This document shows positions 46,593-58,724 of a stretch of DNA of 64,000 bases, piece by piece (position 1 is the first letter of the stretch; the number at the start of each line of letters is the position of its first letter). The notes beneath the pieces are model-generated. The model ran no database searches, was not told the DNA's origin, and saw nothing but the letters and a program-made list of their open reading frames with translations. The stretch spans positions 63,069,766-63,133,765 of the forward strand of contig NC_072801.1 of the NCBI RefSeq assembly GCF_028583425.1, written 5' to 3'. This DNA comes from Eublepharis macularius (Eukaryota > Chordata > Lepidosauria > Squamata > Eublepharidae). Both the position numbers and the translations under genes were made by a program.

Positions 46593-46676
46593 CATCCTCC
46601 TAAACAGAGTTACTTCTTTTTAACTCCGTTGAAATTAATGAGATAAGCAGGGAGTAAACTCTGCTTAGGATTGTAA
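46593..46676. repeat. Short palindromic interspersed repeat (family A)
   Basis: ATCCTCCTAAACAGAGTTAC is inverted at the right as AACTCTGCTTAGGATTG. Confidence 0.6.
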
Positions 46677-47111
46677 ATGTTTGTATGATTTGGTGTATGA
46701 CTCACTGTATGACTTGGGTTATGTTTGGATTTTAGAGTGGGTTCATTTCATATTCTAAAATTATGATTTTCCAGCTGCAGATTACAATTATGTAGCATTT
46801 TGCTCTGTGCAATGAAAAAAGAACATTAAGAGGGGGGGATTCCTGGAGAACAGGTCCCCCCACAGTACACCTTGGAAGCATTCATTACAAAGAGATGCTC
46901 ATCATCTACTTTTGGGAACACTCCTAATAAAGAATCATTGTTGATGTCAGGATAATGGGAAAGTAGCCCCACTAGGAGGCAGCTGTAATGCAGGATTTAC
47001 TCAATCTCTGACAAAGGCTTCGAGCCTTTCCTTGCCTCTGATTCCTTTATAGCTGGTGGTCGCTTCAGTCAGGAGGTCCACGCTCAAATTAACTTGCAGA
47101 TTGGAGAAAAT

Positions 47112-47295
47112 GCCAGTGTAGTGTAGTGGTTGCACTAGGACCTGGGAGAAGAAAGGTCCTTATTCAGCCATAAAGCAAAACTGGGTGACCTGCTTTCTCT
47201 CAGCCTAGCCTACCTCACAGGGCTATTGTGTTTATAGAATGAAAGGAGAACCATGTATGCTGGCTCAAGCTCCTTAGAGGTAAAGTGGGATAAAA
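47112..47295 (+). repeat. tRNA-derived SINE, diverged
   Basis: CAGTGTAGTGTAGTGGTTGC, CTCAGCCTAGCCTACCTCAC and GGGATAAAAATGTG match the SINE at 46268 in order. Confidence 0.65.
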
Positions 47296-48850
47296 ATGTG
47301 ATAGAATGCACTGTTTGGGCAATAGCCCCCCTAAATGTGTTGGGGTGCATATGTATGGGGGCTGTGATGAAGAAAAGGACAAGAATGTGTCTAGAGAGTA
47401 TGATTATAGGGCTATCTTTCGACAGCAGGCCTGGGGAAATACAGATTCAGGGGTGAAATCAGATGTGGGAAGGGTGGAACTGCCTTTTGTGGGCTGAGGA
47501 GTCCAGTTGCATTCCCAACAGATGTGGGAACAACTCTTTTTTGTCTTTTTTGCCTGTACAAAAACTATTGTAATCTAATAAATTCAAGAGGAGATACATA
47601 TTGGTGGCGGTCAAATTAAGCCTCTGTTAAATTGCTTCATGCTCTGAAGCTGTCAGTGGCTTTCAAATGTTAAGATTTTTGCATCTAAAATATGGTGCAT
47701 TGTCAAAATCTAAAACTGGGTACACATCTAGTTCAGCTAAAGTATGAGAGCAGAAACTAGAGTTGCCAGCCTCCAGGTGGGGCCTAGAAATCTCCCACAG
47801 TTACAACTGATCACCATACTATAGAAATCCATTCCACTGGAGGAAATGGCTGCCCTGGAAGGCAGATTCTATGGCATTATACCCCCTTCACCCCTAAATG
47901 TCCAGGAATTTCCCAACCTTTTTGTTACTGAAACCTGACTTCTCAACAGGTTACACACATTCTCATGATACCCAATCCAAAAGTATGAATGCTCATGCAA
48001 ATTTAAAACCTCACAAAGGTGTGTTTTATCCCAAAGGAAAACTGAAAGGTGTATTTTGTTCTCACTACCCTTAGAGATAGGTTAGATCTTCCACCGCTTT
48101 CTGGCCATCGATGTCTTTTTCAAAGATAAGAGATTAAAATGGTTTAAAATGAGTAAAACATATCTATATTCAGTGCCCAGTGAAATAATTTCGCAAAACA
48201 AACGGGGTAGATCGGGAGGCGTGGCCGTGGGTTAGGCTGTTTTAGCAAAATTAAAGAGTCCACTCACACCGGAAAAACTAACATTATTTATTTTTCAGCC
48301 CAAACTTGCTTGAGTCAGATGTTTTGGACGATTGGGACAGGAAACGGTAGGTATACGTTCGTTAAGTGTAGATAAAAATGGCCGCCCAGAGAACAGTTCC
48401 CATATTTAGTTAATAATGGTTATCCTGGAGGAACAGGAAAGTAGAATTAGATGTTTTGTTTTTAAAATTCCCGCGCTTCGATAGGCTTGGTCACGACCAG
48501 GAGAAAGTATTTCCAGCACCCCCTCGACTTCCCTGCGAAATGGCTGGGGGCGGGAGGGGGAGACAGATAAGCACGTGAGAACGGCGCATCCAAAAAACAG
48601 ATCGCGTGGAACTTTGCGCTCGGAGCCAGGCCGCCAGATTCTTTCGCCACAATTATTTCGAGAAATGGCTTGCTGGTGTTAGAAATACAAGCGAGATTCG
48701 TTTGAACTGGAGACCTTTTGTTTCGAGACAAGCATTTCCTCAGCTTGGCAGATTCCCTCCCCCACCCCCAGCCACCATAAGTTTCTTCCTCTAAGACTAG
48801 ATATCAGACAAATGAAAAAAAAAATCAAAGCGCCTGGCTCTTAAGAGTTG
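47296..48850. other. Intergenic DNA with one dispersed repeat
   Basis: A dispersed repeat at about 47758-47925 contains GTTGCCAGCCTCCAGGTGGG, TGGCATTATACCCCC and CCAGGAATTTCCCAACC. This block is common in squamate DNA but I cannot assign its family. The rest (47296-47757 and 47926-48850) shows no recognisable gene. Confidence 0.4.
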
Positions 48851-48865
48851 ACAAGTCAAAAGCCA

Positions 48866-49068
48866 GTAGAAAAGCGAAAGAGTCCAGTAGCACCTATAAA
48901 ACTAACAAAATGTGTGGTAGGGTATGAGCTTTCCTGAGCCACAGCTCACTTCTTCGTGAGCTCAGGAAAGTTCATACCCTACCACAAATGTTGTTAGACT
49001 TGTAGGTGCTACTGGACTCTTGTTCTTTTCTACTGCTACAGACAAACACCGCTACCCATCCTGATCTA
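48866..49068 (+). mobile_element. Foldback element, family P1 variant
   Basis: The left arm contains AGAGTCCAGTAGCACCTATA and GTGGTAGGGTATGAGC. The right arm contains the inverse CATACCCTACCACAAAT and AGGTGCTACTGGACTC. A tail of about 35 bp (GCTACAGACAAACACCGCTA and on) follows. Flanks AAGTCAAAAGCCA (48853-48865) and AAGTCAAAAGTCA (49069-49081) form a 13-bp duplication with one mismatch. A further relic arm lies at about 49095-49190. Confidence 0.7.
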
Positions 49069-49429
49069 AGTCAAAAGTCAGAACGGGGTCCTGTGCCTGG
49101 AACAGCAGGATTTGAGTCCAGTGGTACCCTAGAGACCGATAGGATTTTCGGGGTATAAGCTTTGGAGAGTCGGAGCTCCCTTCTTTAAATACTTGGAGGT
49201 GCTTTTTTCCTTTCCCTGCCAACTGGAATCTGTAAAGGTTCTACTTTGTTACCCAACAACGCACACAGACATGTAAGCATACACGTGTAGCACGCGTTGC
49301 ATACATGGAGAAGACTGAATTTTAGCGCCGCTAAATTAAAGTCCTTAAAACCCTTTTTAAAAGACCCGGATTTGTCAATCTTGTTAATGTGTAGGATTGC
49401 ATTTGGTTTTTAAAAAGATTGGTGTGGCC

Positions 49430-49986
<557 letters not shown>

Positions 49987-50023
49987 GGCATCTTTAAAGA
50001 ACTGAAGAAAAAAAGAAAACAAA

Positions 50024-50039
50024 GGCCCTTTTCAGGGCC
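50024..50039 (+). terminator. Histone 3' stem-loop of H4 (first copy)
   Basis: GGCCCTTTTCAGGGCC is a 6-bp stem with loop TTTC, followed by ACCCA. A purine-rich downstream element AAAAAGAGCTG lies at about 50054-50064. This is the SLBP/U7-dependent 3' end signal. Confidence 0.95.
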
Positions 50040-51044
50040 ACCCACATAGTCATAAAAAGAGCTGTTGCCTTTTTGTATGTTTAAGCAGTGTCTCGCTTGA
50101 GCTCATTTCCATAATTGTGATAGGTTATTTGTCATGCTCTGATGCTAGTTCAGTCTTCCTTTAAAAATAACAATTCAATGAAGCTTATTCCTAGGTAAAG
50201 ATCCTAGTCTCATCTGAGATCAGGAATAATTTCTAGAAGCACAGAATTGTATGTAAAAAAATGTATTAACTTTCACTACAAGCCAATTCGTTGGAAGGTT
50301 TTTGCAAACTAGATACTTGTCTTTATAGTGTTTCAGTCATTGTATGTACAGCATATTACTGCCTTTTGTTGAATACACCCATTATAACTATAGGTTTAAA
50401 TTTCTGAACATGCTTGGTAATAGAAGTGATAGCCAAAGTTGCCTTTTTTGTCCTGGATGTATATTTTAGTATCTAATAAAGGAAAGAAATACAAATCCAC
50501 CCTCACCTGGCTTTTAATTTGATCCTTCTGCTAACATCAGTAATTGCCAAGTTGGGGGTATTCAGACTTCACAAAGAACAAAGATAACCAAGGGGAAGTC
50601 TTAACTGCCCAGCCCACTAGCAGCAGGCAAACTGGAATTCTTAAAAGTAGCAAAGAGCAATCAGCAATCATGAAGTTCATTGGGTAACTAGGCCTTTATG
50701 TTAGTCTAATCTACCTCCAAGGACTGTTGTGACTATAAAATGGAGGCATATATATTTAGAAGAGCATGATAAAACATAGTAGATATATTACTGAATGTAA
50801 AAGTAAATGTGGAAATAGCTTTGCAAAACCTTCCATGGTAGAATGTATCCATCACTTTGTAACTATTCCAGAGACCTGTATGTTTCTATCAACTCTCCCG
50901 TGTTGTCATACTAATCTTTTTTATAAAGATTTTCAAGTTTCACCAAGTCAGAAAAAATAAAGCAATGTTGGACAGGGTTGCTTTGGGCTTCTGAAGTGTT
51001 TTCTGATCACAACACCATCAATCTTTGTCCTGTACTCTCAAAGG

Positions 51045-51240
51045 GTTTTAATTATTTACTGATTTTATTTCTAGTCCACTTTTTCATGCTGAGACTTGGC
51101 AGATTACAACTAAAAGAAGCCATAACAACTGGATAAAACATATAACCTCCCAAATTAGAGATCATGGCAGTAAAACCATAATATAGTTCAAATATTAAAA
51201 TAGGAGTTCCAAGAGCTTCCATGCAGTGAAACATTATACA
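51045..51240 (-). repeat. LINE 3'-end fragment, reverse orientation
   Basis: GATTTTATTTCTAGTCCACT and TTTTTCATGCTGAGACTTGG resemble the reversed tail at 11955 and 61610, strongly diverged. Confidence 0.45.
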
Positions 51241-52182
51241 CAATGTAATAAATCTGGGTTACAGAATTACAGAACAATGCAACAAACAAAATAATATGTA
51301 TCCTTAAAAGTCTACAAACGACAACATTGTTTACTTTATTAAAAAGAAATTATGGACTAAATTGTTTACTTTATTAAAAAATTATGGACTATAAATAAAG
51401 TGAATAAATATGGGAATCTTTTAAATCACAGCAGGTTTTTTGCACAGGAAAAATATCCTGCGCTCTGACTCTGCTTAGGATAAAAAGGAAACAAAATAGT
51501 TCTTGAAGTCTTATCCTGCCATAACCCCAAAGTAGAGGCTATGATATTTTAAAAAGTTTTTCTGTCCCCACAACAACTTGGGAGGATTGGTCTCTTACCA
51601 GACTGCCTATTGTGGAGGATAGATCTTTAAGTGGCTAGAAGCCATGACAGCTGAAAAGAACCTCCATGTTCAAGTGCAGTATCTCTCTGAAGACTAGTTG
51701 CTGAGGTACAAAAAAAAGGGGAGGTGTCTTGTTTTTGTGCTGTTTGTGAACTTCCTAGCTGGTTGACTATTGTGGGTTACAGGAGGTTTGGCCCAGCAGA
51801 GCTGCTCCAAGTTAGAGTTAAAGAGAACAACTGCGCAGGATTTTGCTCTCCTTTCCTATGCCTATATTTAAGCCTCTTTCTGGACGCCTACTGGCTTCAG
51901 CTACAGCATTGGCTGGTTCATAGCACTGTTACTTTACCATAAACAGGGTTCTAAAAATCCTAGAGATTGCAAAAACCAAGAAGCTAAATTATTTGGCTGC
52001 AAATAAATTGACTTGAGATTTCAACTGGCATTCTCTTGACAGCTCCTGTCAAGTGGTGGCTCTGGAATGAGCAGGGCGCTTTGGAAATCAAATTCAGCAA
52101 GTCTTTAAAAGTTTTATGACATTGAATGAACTGAAGAAGTAGCTTAAATATATACTCAGGTAACCCGAGTAAGTTGCCTTGC

Positions 52183-52405
52183 CAGTGGAGCGGAGTGGTT
52201 AGAGTGTCAGACTAGGATCTGGGAGTCACAGGTTCAATTCCCCCCATGGAGGCTGGCTGGGTGACCATAGGCCGTCATGCTCAATCAGCCTAACCTACCT
52301 CAATAGGTTGTCCTGAGGATAATATGGAGAAGAAGAATGAGGTACCTCAATTTGGGTCTCCATTGGGGAGAAAGGAGAGAGATAAATGAAACAAATAAAT
52401 GTAGC
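52183..52405 (+). repeat. tRNA-derived SINE
   Basis: GGAGTGGTTAGAGTGTCAGA, CAGGTTCAATTCCCCCC (box B), CTCCATTGGGGAGAAAGG and an (AAAT)n-like tail are present. It is the most complete SINE in the window. Confidence 0.75.
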
Positions 52406-53203
52406 ATTATTTCCACTTCCTCTAACTTTTAGCTCACTCAGCGAGTGGCCCACCGGTTTACAAGCATCTTGCAGAATCAATATCAAATCAACCTAGTATA
52501 GCTTTTTTAAAAAAGAATTGCAGCAACCAGATAGAGGGTCCACTGGTAAAGCAGAATCTGCCTTCTGCCCACATCAGCTTTGTGGGGGTTTGGTAAGCTA
52601 GTGTCACAAAGATCTACAGAAATCACAAAGAAATACAAAAATCTATCAAACATGTCCCTGGCATCAATCTGTCATGGCAAAAGCAACTGAGAAGCTATGA
52701 GGACTTGGGAAGGTTTAAAATCCAAGGTTTGAAGTTCTGACCTTGGATTTGTGTATGTATCAGTGGTTTTGCCATTCTTCCTGAGCTGCTTTGTTTACAC
52801 TTAATTAATAGCATAGTAATTGGATCCCAGATATGTGGTCATTGATTGGAATTCCTGAATGCAACCACAGAACAGAGAAAGAGAAGTCAGTGGAGGAGAG
52901 TGAAAAAATATAAAATGTTCCGAGTTTGAAAAATCCCAACAACAAATGTAACTCCTGAGTTAGAATAAAAGTGTGATTGAATTCCTCAGAATGCACTGCT
53001 GGGTACAGAAGAGGGGGAAAGTGGGAGAGGGGAAAGGGCCTTTTCAGCACACAATAGAAGACTCCAGAGCCAGGCAGGTTTTTAGAGTCCTCATTGGAGT
53101 AGGTGGCTCTGGCTGCAAAGTTGATTTCAGGATGTAACATCACTGGGAAAGAGGCAATGAAAAAAATGGCTTCTCTCCTTTTGAGCATACAAAAGCTAGC
53201 AGA

Positions 53204-53420
53204 ATCAAAAAGAGTCCAGTAGCACCTTTAAGACTAACCAATTTTATTATAGCATAAGCTTTCGAGAATCAAGTTCTCTTCATCAGATGCCTGATCAAAA
53301 CTGAAGAGAACTTGATTCTCGAAAGCTTATGCTACAATAAAGTTGGTTAGTCTTAAAGGTGCTACTGGACTCTTTTTGATTTTGCTACTACAGACTAACA
53401 CGGCTAACTCCTCTGGATCT
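53204..53420 (+). mobile_element. Foldback element, family P1
   Basis: The left arm (ATCAAAAAGAGTCCAGTAGC and on) and right arm are inverse copies. A tail of about 35 bp ending CTAACTCCTCTGGATCT follows. A perfect 13-bp duplication AAAAGCTAGCAGA flanks the element (53191-53203 and 53421-53433). It lies upstream of the H1 gene. Confidence 0.8.
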
Positions 53421-54139
53421 AAAAGCTAGCAGAGAATCGGTCTCCTTCCCAGCAAAAATCAAACCACCCGGGTCCCTTCCAAAGCACATAGCAGAAAGGG
53501 AAAGGTGGTAATTAAGGAAGAGGAAGGTTAATAATGAAGCAATCGAGCTGCCTACAATCTTTGTCCCAAGAAGTAACAGTGCTAAGCACGTTGGCGGCCA
53601 TTGCTATATAAATTACTGGACGCAGAACGAGGCTATCTAGGAAACGTGCCCCAGGCTTAAGCGTCTGAAAGTTAAGCTTCCTCTTAACACACCAGCACAC
53701 AAAAGGAGAGCAAAAACAGATAAACATTTTTAAATTCAGTGCTTAAAACGCAGCGCACTTGTGGGCCAGGCATCCCCTCCGGCACGCGAAGCCACTGCGT
53801 GCATGTGTTACTTGGGGCCGTTCAAAGGCCTTTGGCGGGCGCAGGGCAGCTCCACTGGGGTTGCTTCCCGGCCGGGAAGGGGCGCCGCCTCCAGACACGG
53901 CCCCGGCCGCCTCCGCCAGCCCCGGGCCCCGCAGGGGGCTTCGGAATCGGCCGGAAAAGGGCAAAGATTCGGCAGCCCCAGAGGCGCGCGGCCGGCCCGC
54001 GCCGCCTTCCGCTCGCCTTCCCCGCCGCGCCCGGCCCCCGCCGCGCCCCCGCCGGCCACGCGGGGCCGGAGCGGATCCCGCGCGCCCGTTTCCCTCGGCA
54101 GCGGAGGGCCGGGCCTGCGCGGCTGCGGAGACACGGCCG

Positions 54140-54331
54140 CTTTTGCCCCCGCAAGAAACACAAAGTGGCGGCGGCGCAGCCATGTCTGGGCGCGGGCGAG
54201 CTGGGCGCAAACGCACCAATCAGAGCGCAGCTCCGCCCCTATAAATAGCAGCCGCCTGGCCAGGGCCGGCTCAGACTTTATTTTCCTGCTCCCGGGGAGA
54301 CTTCGAGGAGGCCCGCAGACCCGCAGCAGCC
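54140..54331 (+). promoter_or_regulatory. H1 promoter
   Basis: The H1-specific box AAACACAAA is at 54156-54164, CCAAT at 54216-54220, a GC box (CTCCGCCCC) just after, and TATAAATA at 54240-54247. This order is the standard replication-dependent H1 promoter. The promoter sits in a very GC-rich island of about 53800-55050. Confidence 0.88.
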
Positions 54332-54997
54332 ATGTCGGAAACGGCTCCCGAGGCTCCAGCCCCCGCCGCCCCCGCCGCCAAGGCGCCGGCCAAGAAAGCG
54401 GCCAAGAAGGCCGCCGCCAAGCCGCGCAAGGCCTCGGGCCCCAGCGTCACCGAGCTGCTCACCAAGGCCGTGGCCGCCTCCAAGGAGCGCAACGGGGTGT
54501 CGCTGGCCGCCCTCAAGAAGGCGCTGGCGGCCGCCGGCTACGACGTGGAGAAGAACAACAGCCGCATCAAGCTGGGCCTCAAGAGCCTGGTGAGCAAAGG
54601 CACGCTGGTGCAGACCAAGGGCACGGGCGCCTCGGGCTCCTTCAAGCTCAACAAGAAGCAGGCCGACGGCAAGGACAAGGGCGCCAAGAAGAAGGCGCCC
54701 GCCAAAGTCAAGAAGGCGCCCGCCAAGAAGCCCGCCGCCGCCGCCGCCAAGAAGCCCAAGAAGGCGGCCGGCGTCAAGAAGAGCCCCAAGAAGGCGCCCC
54801 GCAAGCCTGCCGCCGCCGCCAAGAAGGCGCCCGCCAAGAGCCCCAAGAAGCCCAAGCCCGCCGCCAAGCCCAAGAAGGCCCCCGCCAAGAGCCCGGCCAA
54901 GGCCAAGGCCGTCAAGGCCAAGCCCAAAGCCGCCAAGCCCAAGACCCCCAAGGCCAAGACGGCCAAGCCCAAGAAGGCGGCGCCCAAGAAGAAGTGA
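54332..54997 (+). CDS. Linker histone H1 (221 residues)
   Basis: H1 binds linker DNA at the nucleosome entry and exit. The Ala/Pro-rich N-tail (1-35) is followed by the winged-helix globular domain (about 36-109, [20 protein letters not shown] through [11 protein letters not shown]). A long Lys/Ala/Pro tail with KSPKK-type repeats follows. Length fits vertebrate H1 (about 210-225). Third codon positions are almost all G or C, in contrast to the H4 genes on both sides. The long open frame in the +1 frame (53761-55203) is a shadow of this bias. Confidence 0.96.
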   Translation: MSETAPEAPAPAAPAAKAPAKKAAKKAAAKPRKASGPSVTELLTKAVAASKERNGVSLAALKKALAAAGYDVEKNNSRIKLGLKSLVSKGTLVQTKGTGASGSFKLNKKQADGKDKGAKKKAPAKVKKAPAKKPAAAAAKKPKKAAGVKKSPKKAPRKPAAAAKKAPAKSPKKPKPAAKPKKAPAKSPAKAKAVKAKPKAAKPKTPKAKTAKPKKAAPKKK

Positions 54998-55033
54998 ACA
55001 CGCCCGCCCGCCCCGCGCCGCACTCAGCCCAAA

Positions 55034-55049
55034 GGCTCTTTTCAGAGCC
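55034..55049 (+). terminator. Histone 3' stem-loop of H1
   Basis: GGCTCTTTTCAGAGCC is followed by ACCCA, with a downstream purine-rich AGAAAGAGCC at about 55063. Confidence 0.95.
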
Positions 55050-55378
55050 ACCCACAGCCGCCCAGAAAGAGCCGAGTCCCTTATGCACCGACCTTCCCCC
55101 ACAGCGTGCTCTATCAGTATGCAGTATGCCCAGGGTGCTTCCCGTTTACACTGGGGAACAAGACAGGCAGAAAAGAGCACGATTCAACCCCGCGCCCTTT
55201 TAATAACGGCAATAAATACTGATGGGCACTCGTTCAAAAGCGCAGACCGGCTCTGCGCTCAAGCACTCTTACCAACCCAAAAAGCTGCTCTTGCCTAGCG
55301 GCGAAACACCCAGGCGCTTTGATTCTCAGTAAAGTGCCCCCTGTCCGACTCCCAACACTTTTAAACGAAAATGTAAGT

Positions 55379-55827
55379 GGTTCTGCAAAGAACCTTTAGG
55401 TTGCTGAGTGGAGTTGACAACCATTGGCGAGGAGAAGGGGAGCGTTTTACGTTCTCTCCCCGCGGGCGCACCTGGCTAGCTGGATTATCATTCGGCACGA
55501 TGCTTGACCCGTTAAGCGATGGGGGCGGAAAGATTAGTGTCTAGATGGACCGAGTAGGTCTCGCTGGCCTCCTGCAGGGCCATGACAGTCGAGCTTTGGA
55601 AGCGCAGGTGGGTCTTGAAATCTTGGCGACCACGGGCGCTAAACCCTGAAAAGGATCAGCTCTGTAGACTTTTGGTGGGGACGGATTTCTCCTACGGCCA
55701 CCTCGCCAGGGCGCTTGCGGTGCGGGTGTTTTCCACTCCCGCCAGGGCTGGAGCACTTCAGTGGCTGTTTTGGGAGTCACCAAGTGCTCGCCCCCCCTCC
55801 GCTCCCAACTACAGAAAAATAAAATCA
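55379..55827 (-). pseudogene. Decayed histone H3 gene with retained stem-loop
   Basis: Read on the minus strand, the sequence follows H3 from about 55827 down to about 55448 in several frames: KTAT (H3 KAAR), PHRKRPGEVAV ([11 protein letters not shown]), [35 protein letters not shown], and CAGCTAGCC...CGGGGAGAG at the end. The start codon is lost and there are several frameshifts and missing bases, so it cannot encode H3. Downstream lies GGTTCTTTGCAGAACC (55394-55379 on minus), a perfect 6-bp stem in which two pairs differ together from the usual GGCTCT/AGAGCC. The loop is TTGC instead of TTTC. It lies head to head with the H4 gene at 56773. Confidence 0.85.
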
Positions 55828-55829
55828 GT

Positions 55830-56640
55830 TCTGACCGACCCTGGATGCTTGAAAGAAGCGCTATAAGCCTGGCTTTCAAAAGGTTCCCGGGTTTTACAAA
55901 GAGTGGATAGACACCGTCCCCGCCTCCGATCGTCAATGCTTCACGTTGGCTCCCGACCAATAGAATGATATTCTCAGGGAGGCGTTCATCCATCGAAGCC
56001 ATTTTTGTTTCCTTGTAAGTTTCAAGGTTTTGTTCTTAGTTCTTACTGATAATGGTGAGCAGCTGCTTTATATTCAGTTTTATCTTGTAGGGAAAAGTAA
56101 GAAAAAAGCATTATTCGCGGAACTGAGTATGCAACTCTGTTGCCGACAGCGCTATATGAGCGCGCCTGTGAAGAGTATTGATAAATAAAATAAAGAGAAA
56201 ATAATGTAAAATCACGGAAGACTTGATAAATACCAGAAGAGCCTTGGGATCTCGTTTATATAACCACGTAATTTAACTTGCCCTGAGCTCCAGCCACTAT
56301 ATTAAAAACCCATTTTTTTTCCAGATAAATGCTGTCTATTTAAAAAGTAAATGACCAGGATACGGTTTGAGACGAAGTTAAAACAGTTTGTTGTGCTCCT
56401 TCATATGTCTTTTTCAGAAACAGGAAGAAAATCCAGATGCATCTTCCAAACCAAATATTGTAAAACATTTTTTTAATTGATTGCCCTCCCAGTAAAAAGA
56501 GTTTCTTTGACAGAAACCGCATGTTTTCGAGCCTACAAGAAAATACTCTATTTGAAGTATCCTTAAAACTGGAAGAGTCCGAACAAACTCCCGGAAGGTG
56601 AAGCTGATAAGAAGCAAATAGGCTGATAAGATGGGCGGAG
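55830..56640. other. Intergenic DNA between the H3 relic and H4
   Basis: The first part may hold the decayed minus-strand promoter of the H3 relic (ATTGG-type box near 55960). The rest is AT-rich and shows nothing recognisable until the H4 promoter. Confidence 0.4.
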
Positions 56641-57084
<444 letters not shown>

Positions 57085-57118
57085 TTTCCCCGTTCCTGCT
57101 TTTCCCATAAACTCAAAA

Positions 57119-57134
57119 GGCTCTTTTCAGAGCC
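57119..57134 (+). terminator. Histone 3' stem-loop of H4 (second copy)
   Basis: GGCTCTTTTCAGAGCC is followed by a purine-rich AAAAAAGAGCTG at about 57148-57159. Confidence 0.95.
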
Positions 57135-57164
57135 GCCCATGTTTTCCAAAAAAGAGCTGTGTTG

Positions 57165-58720
57165 CTATCTACTGAAAACATAAGATCTAGTTAAGTCTCG
57201 CCCAACGTATACTACGTGTTTTTTACGCTCCTTGTTTTACATGTTTGTTAATAAAAACGTTTTTAATTCATTAACACGTTTGGATCCAACGCTTTCCCGG
57301 GAAAAATATGCTCAAGTAATTATCACGGGACAATTGTCAAAATGAGGGTTTGAACTTGTATCTCTTGGGGGTTTTGTTTGAATGAAACAATTTTTAAACA
57401 TTGGGTTGTAGGGTGATTTTTTGTATTTGTAGCAACTTTCGAACGGCTGCTGCTTTGTAATGTATCAAAACGGTTCATCATCTTCCTATTTTATTGCTAT
57501 CCTGAGCACTTTTTACTGATTTTTTTTTAAAAAAACATTTTCTATGTTTTGGCTTCTATAAAATGCAAGTCGTGGAGTGGAGCAGAAACGATTCTGTTTT
57601 TCCAAGTAATCTTCAGGAAGTTTTTCTGGTTTATTGATAAAGCGTTTATTTCTTTATAGCCTGTCCATTTTTACTGCCTTTCCCCTTCCCCCGCGTTCAA
57701 ATTGTATTTCAGGCGGGATTCTTCTCCTTACGAATTCTCTGGATGGGGCGGTATTTTTCATGTCAATAAAGAACGCAGAAGCATTGTAGAAAAAGAGGTC
57801 TTCTAGCGTCTGTCCAATCACAACGCAAGCTACATTCCCTACGTCACTAGCTTTAAGACTAATCAGGCGCCTCCAATCTTCTAACCATTTTCTTTCTTTG
57901 ATACCAAATTCTCGCAGTTTTCGATGCACGCAGAAAATAAAATAGGTTAATTCACAGGCTCTAGAGAACAAGCGAAAAACTGACACAGTTGGGAACAGTT
58001 CGTGGATTTCAAATATTTTAAGATACCGTCTTTCTTTGTGAAGAATTGTTTGTTACCAGCTGCGCAGAGAGGGCCTCAAACCGTATAAAAGGCATGTTTT
58101 CCTACTGGGTAGTATTGACATTAATTTTAAAACTCGGGGCCCTTTTCCTATTTCTTAATCAAGCTAGCTTCACTGGGCTTTCTCGCAGGATATTCAGGCA
58201 TGAAACTGACCGACACAAAAGCACCAAATCGCAACGCTGTTCTTGGGGGAGAACAGGGAGAAATTTATACCGCTTGGTAACAGCTTCGGAATTTTAATGA
58301 CATGAGGTTTCAACTCTATGCACTCTAATTAGAGAGCAGGTCCCATTGAACTTATTTACTTAGGAGCAAACATGGATTTCAACAGCCTGCATTTACACTG
58401 ATTGCCTGCTGTGCGAGTCTGATATCTTAGTTGAATAAAATAAAGTCCAAAATAAACGTTCATACATCAGATGCATCCGAAGCTCTGATTCCCAAAAAGT
58501 TAGGCTGGAATAGCTGTACTCTGGACTCCTGTTTTACTTGGCTGCGGCAAAGAAATTCTATTGCTCCTCTGGAATCTTCTGAGCGATCAGAAAATAATCC
58601 TGTGATTAAACTAGAGGTTTAGTTAGCGCTCACTTTCTGGCCATCCCGAACAGTCACATACATCATTTTTTTCGATTTATCAATAAATACAGCACGACTC
58701 AAATCTTGCCGGTCCTTGGT
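57165..58720. other. Intergenic DNA between H4 and the decayed H4
   Basis: CCAAT boxes near 57809 and 57873 and a TATAAAAGG near 58083 recall a histone promoter. No histone-like coding sequence follows on either strand, so this may be a promoter remnant or chance. Nothing else was recognised. Confidence 0.35.
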
Positions 58721-58724
58721 ACAC

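Larger units (their letters stand above)
50070..53190. other. Intergenic DNA between H4 and H1
   Basis: It holds a reversed LINE tail (51045-51240) and a SINE (52183-52405). The remainder shows no gene. It is AT-rich, unlike the H1 region that follows. Confidence 0.45.

Noticed and set aside
54182-54244. ATGTCTGGGCGCGGGCG in the H1 promoter reads MSGRGRAGRKR, like the start of H2A or H4
   Set aside because: The likeness stops after a few codons, and the stretch lies between the H1 box and CCAAT, so it is probably promoter GC sequence.
53761-55203. Long open frames (up to 480 codons) on both strands over H1 and its promoter
   Set aside because: They come from extreme GC and codon bias of H1; composition is low-complexity and no family resemblance is seen.
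57654-57986. Minus-strand 110-codon frame near CCAAT boxes
   Set aside because: No match to H2A, H2B, H3, H4 or H1 on reading; no stem-loop follows.
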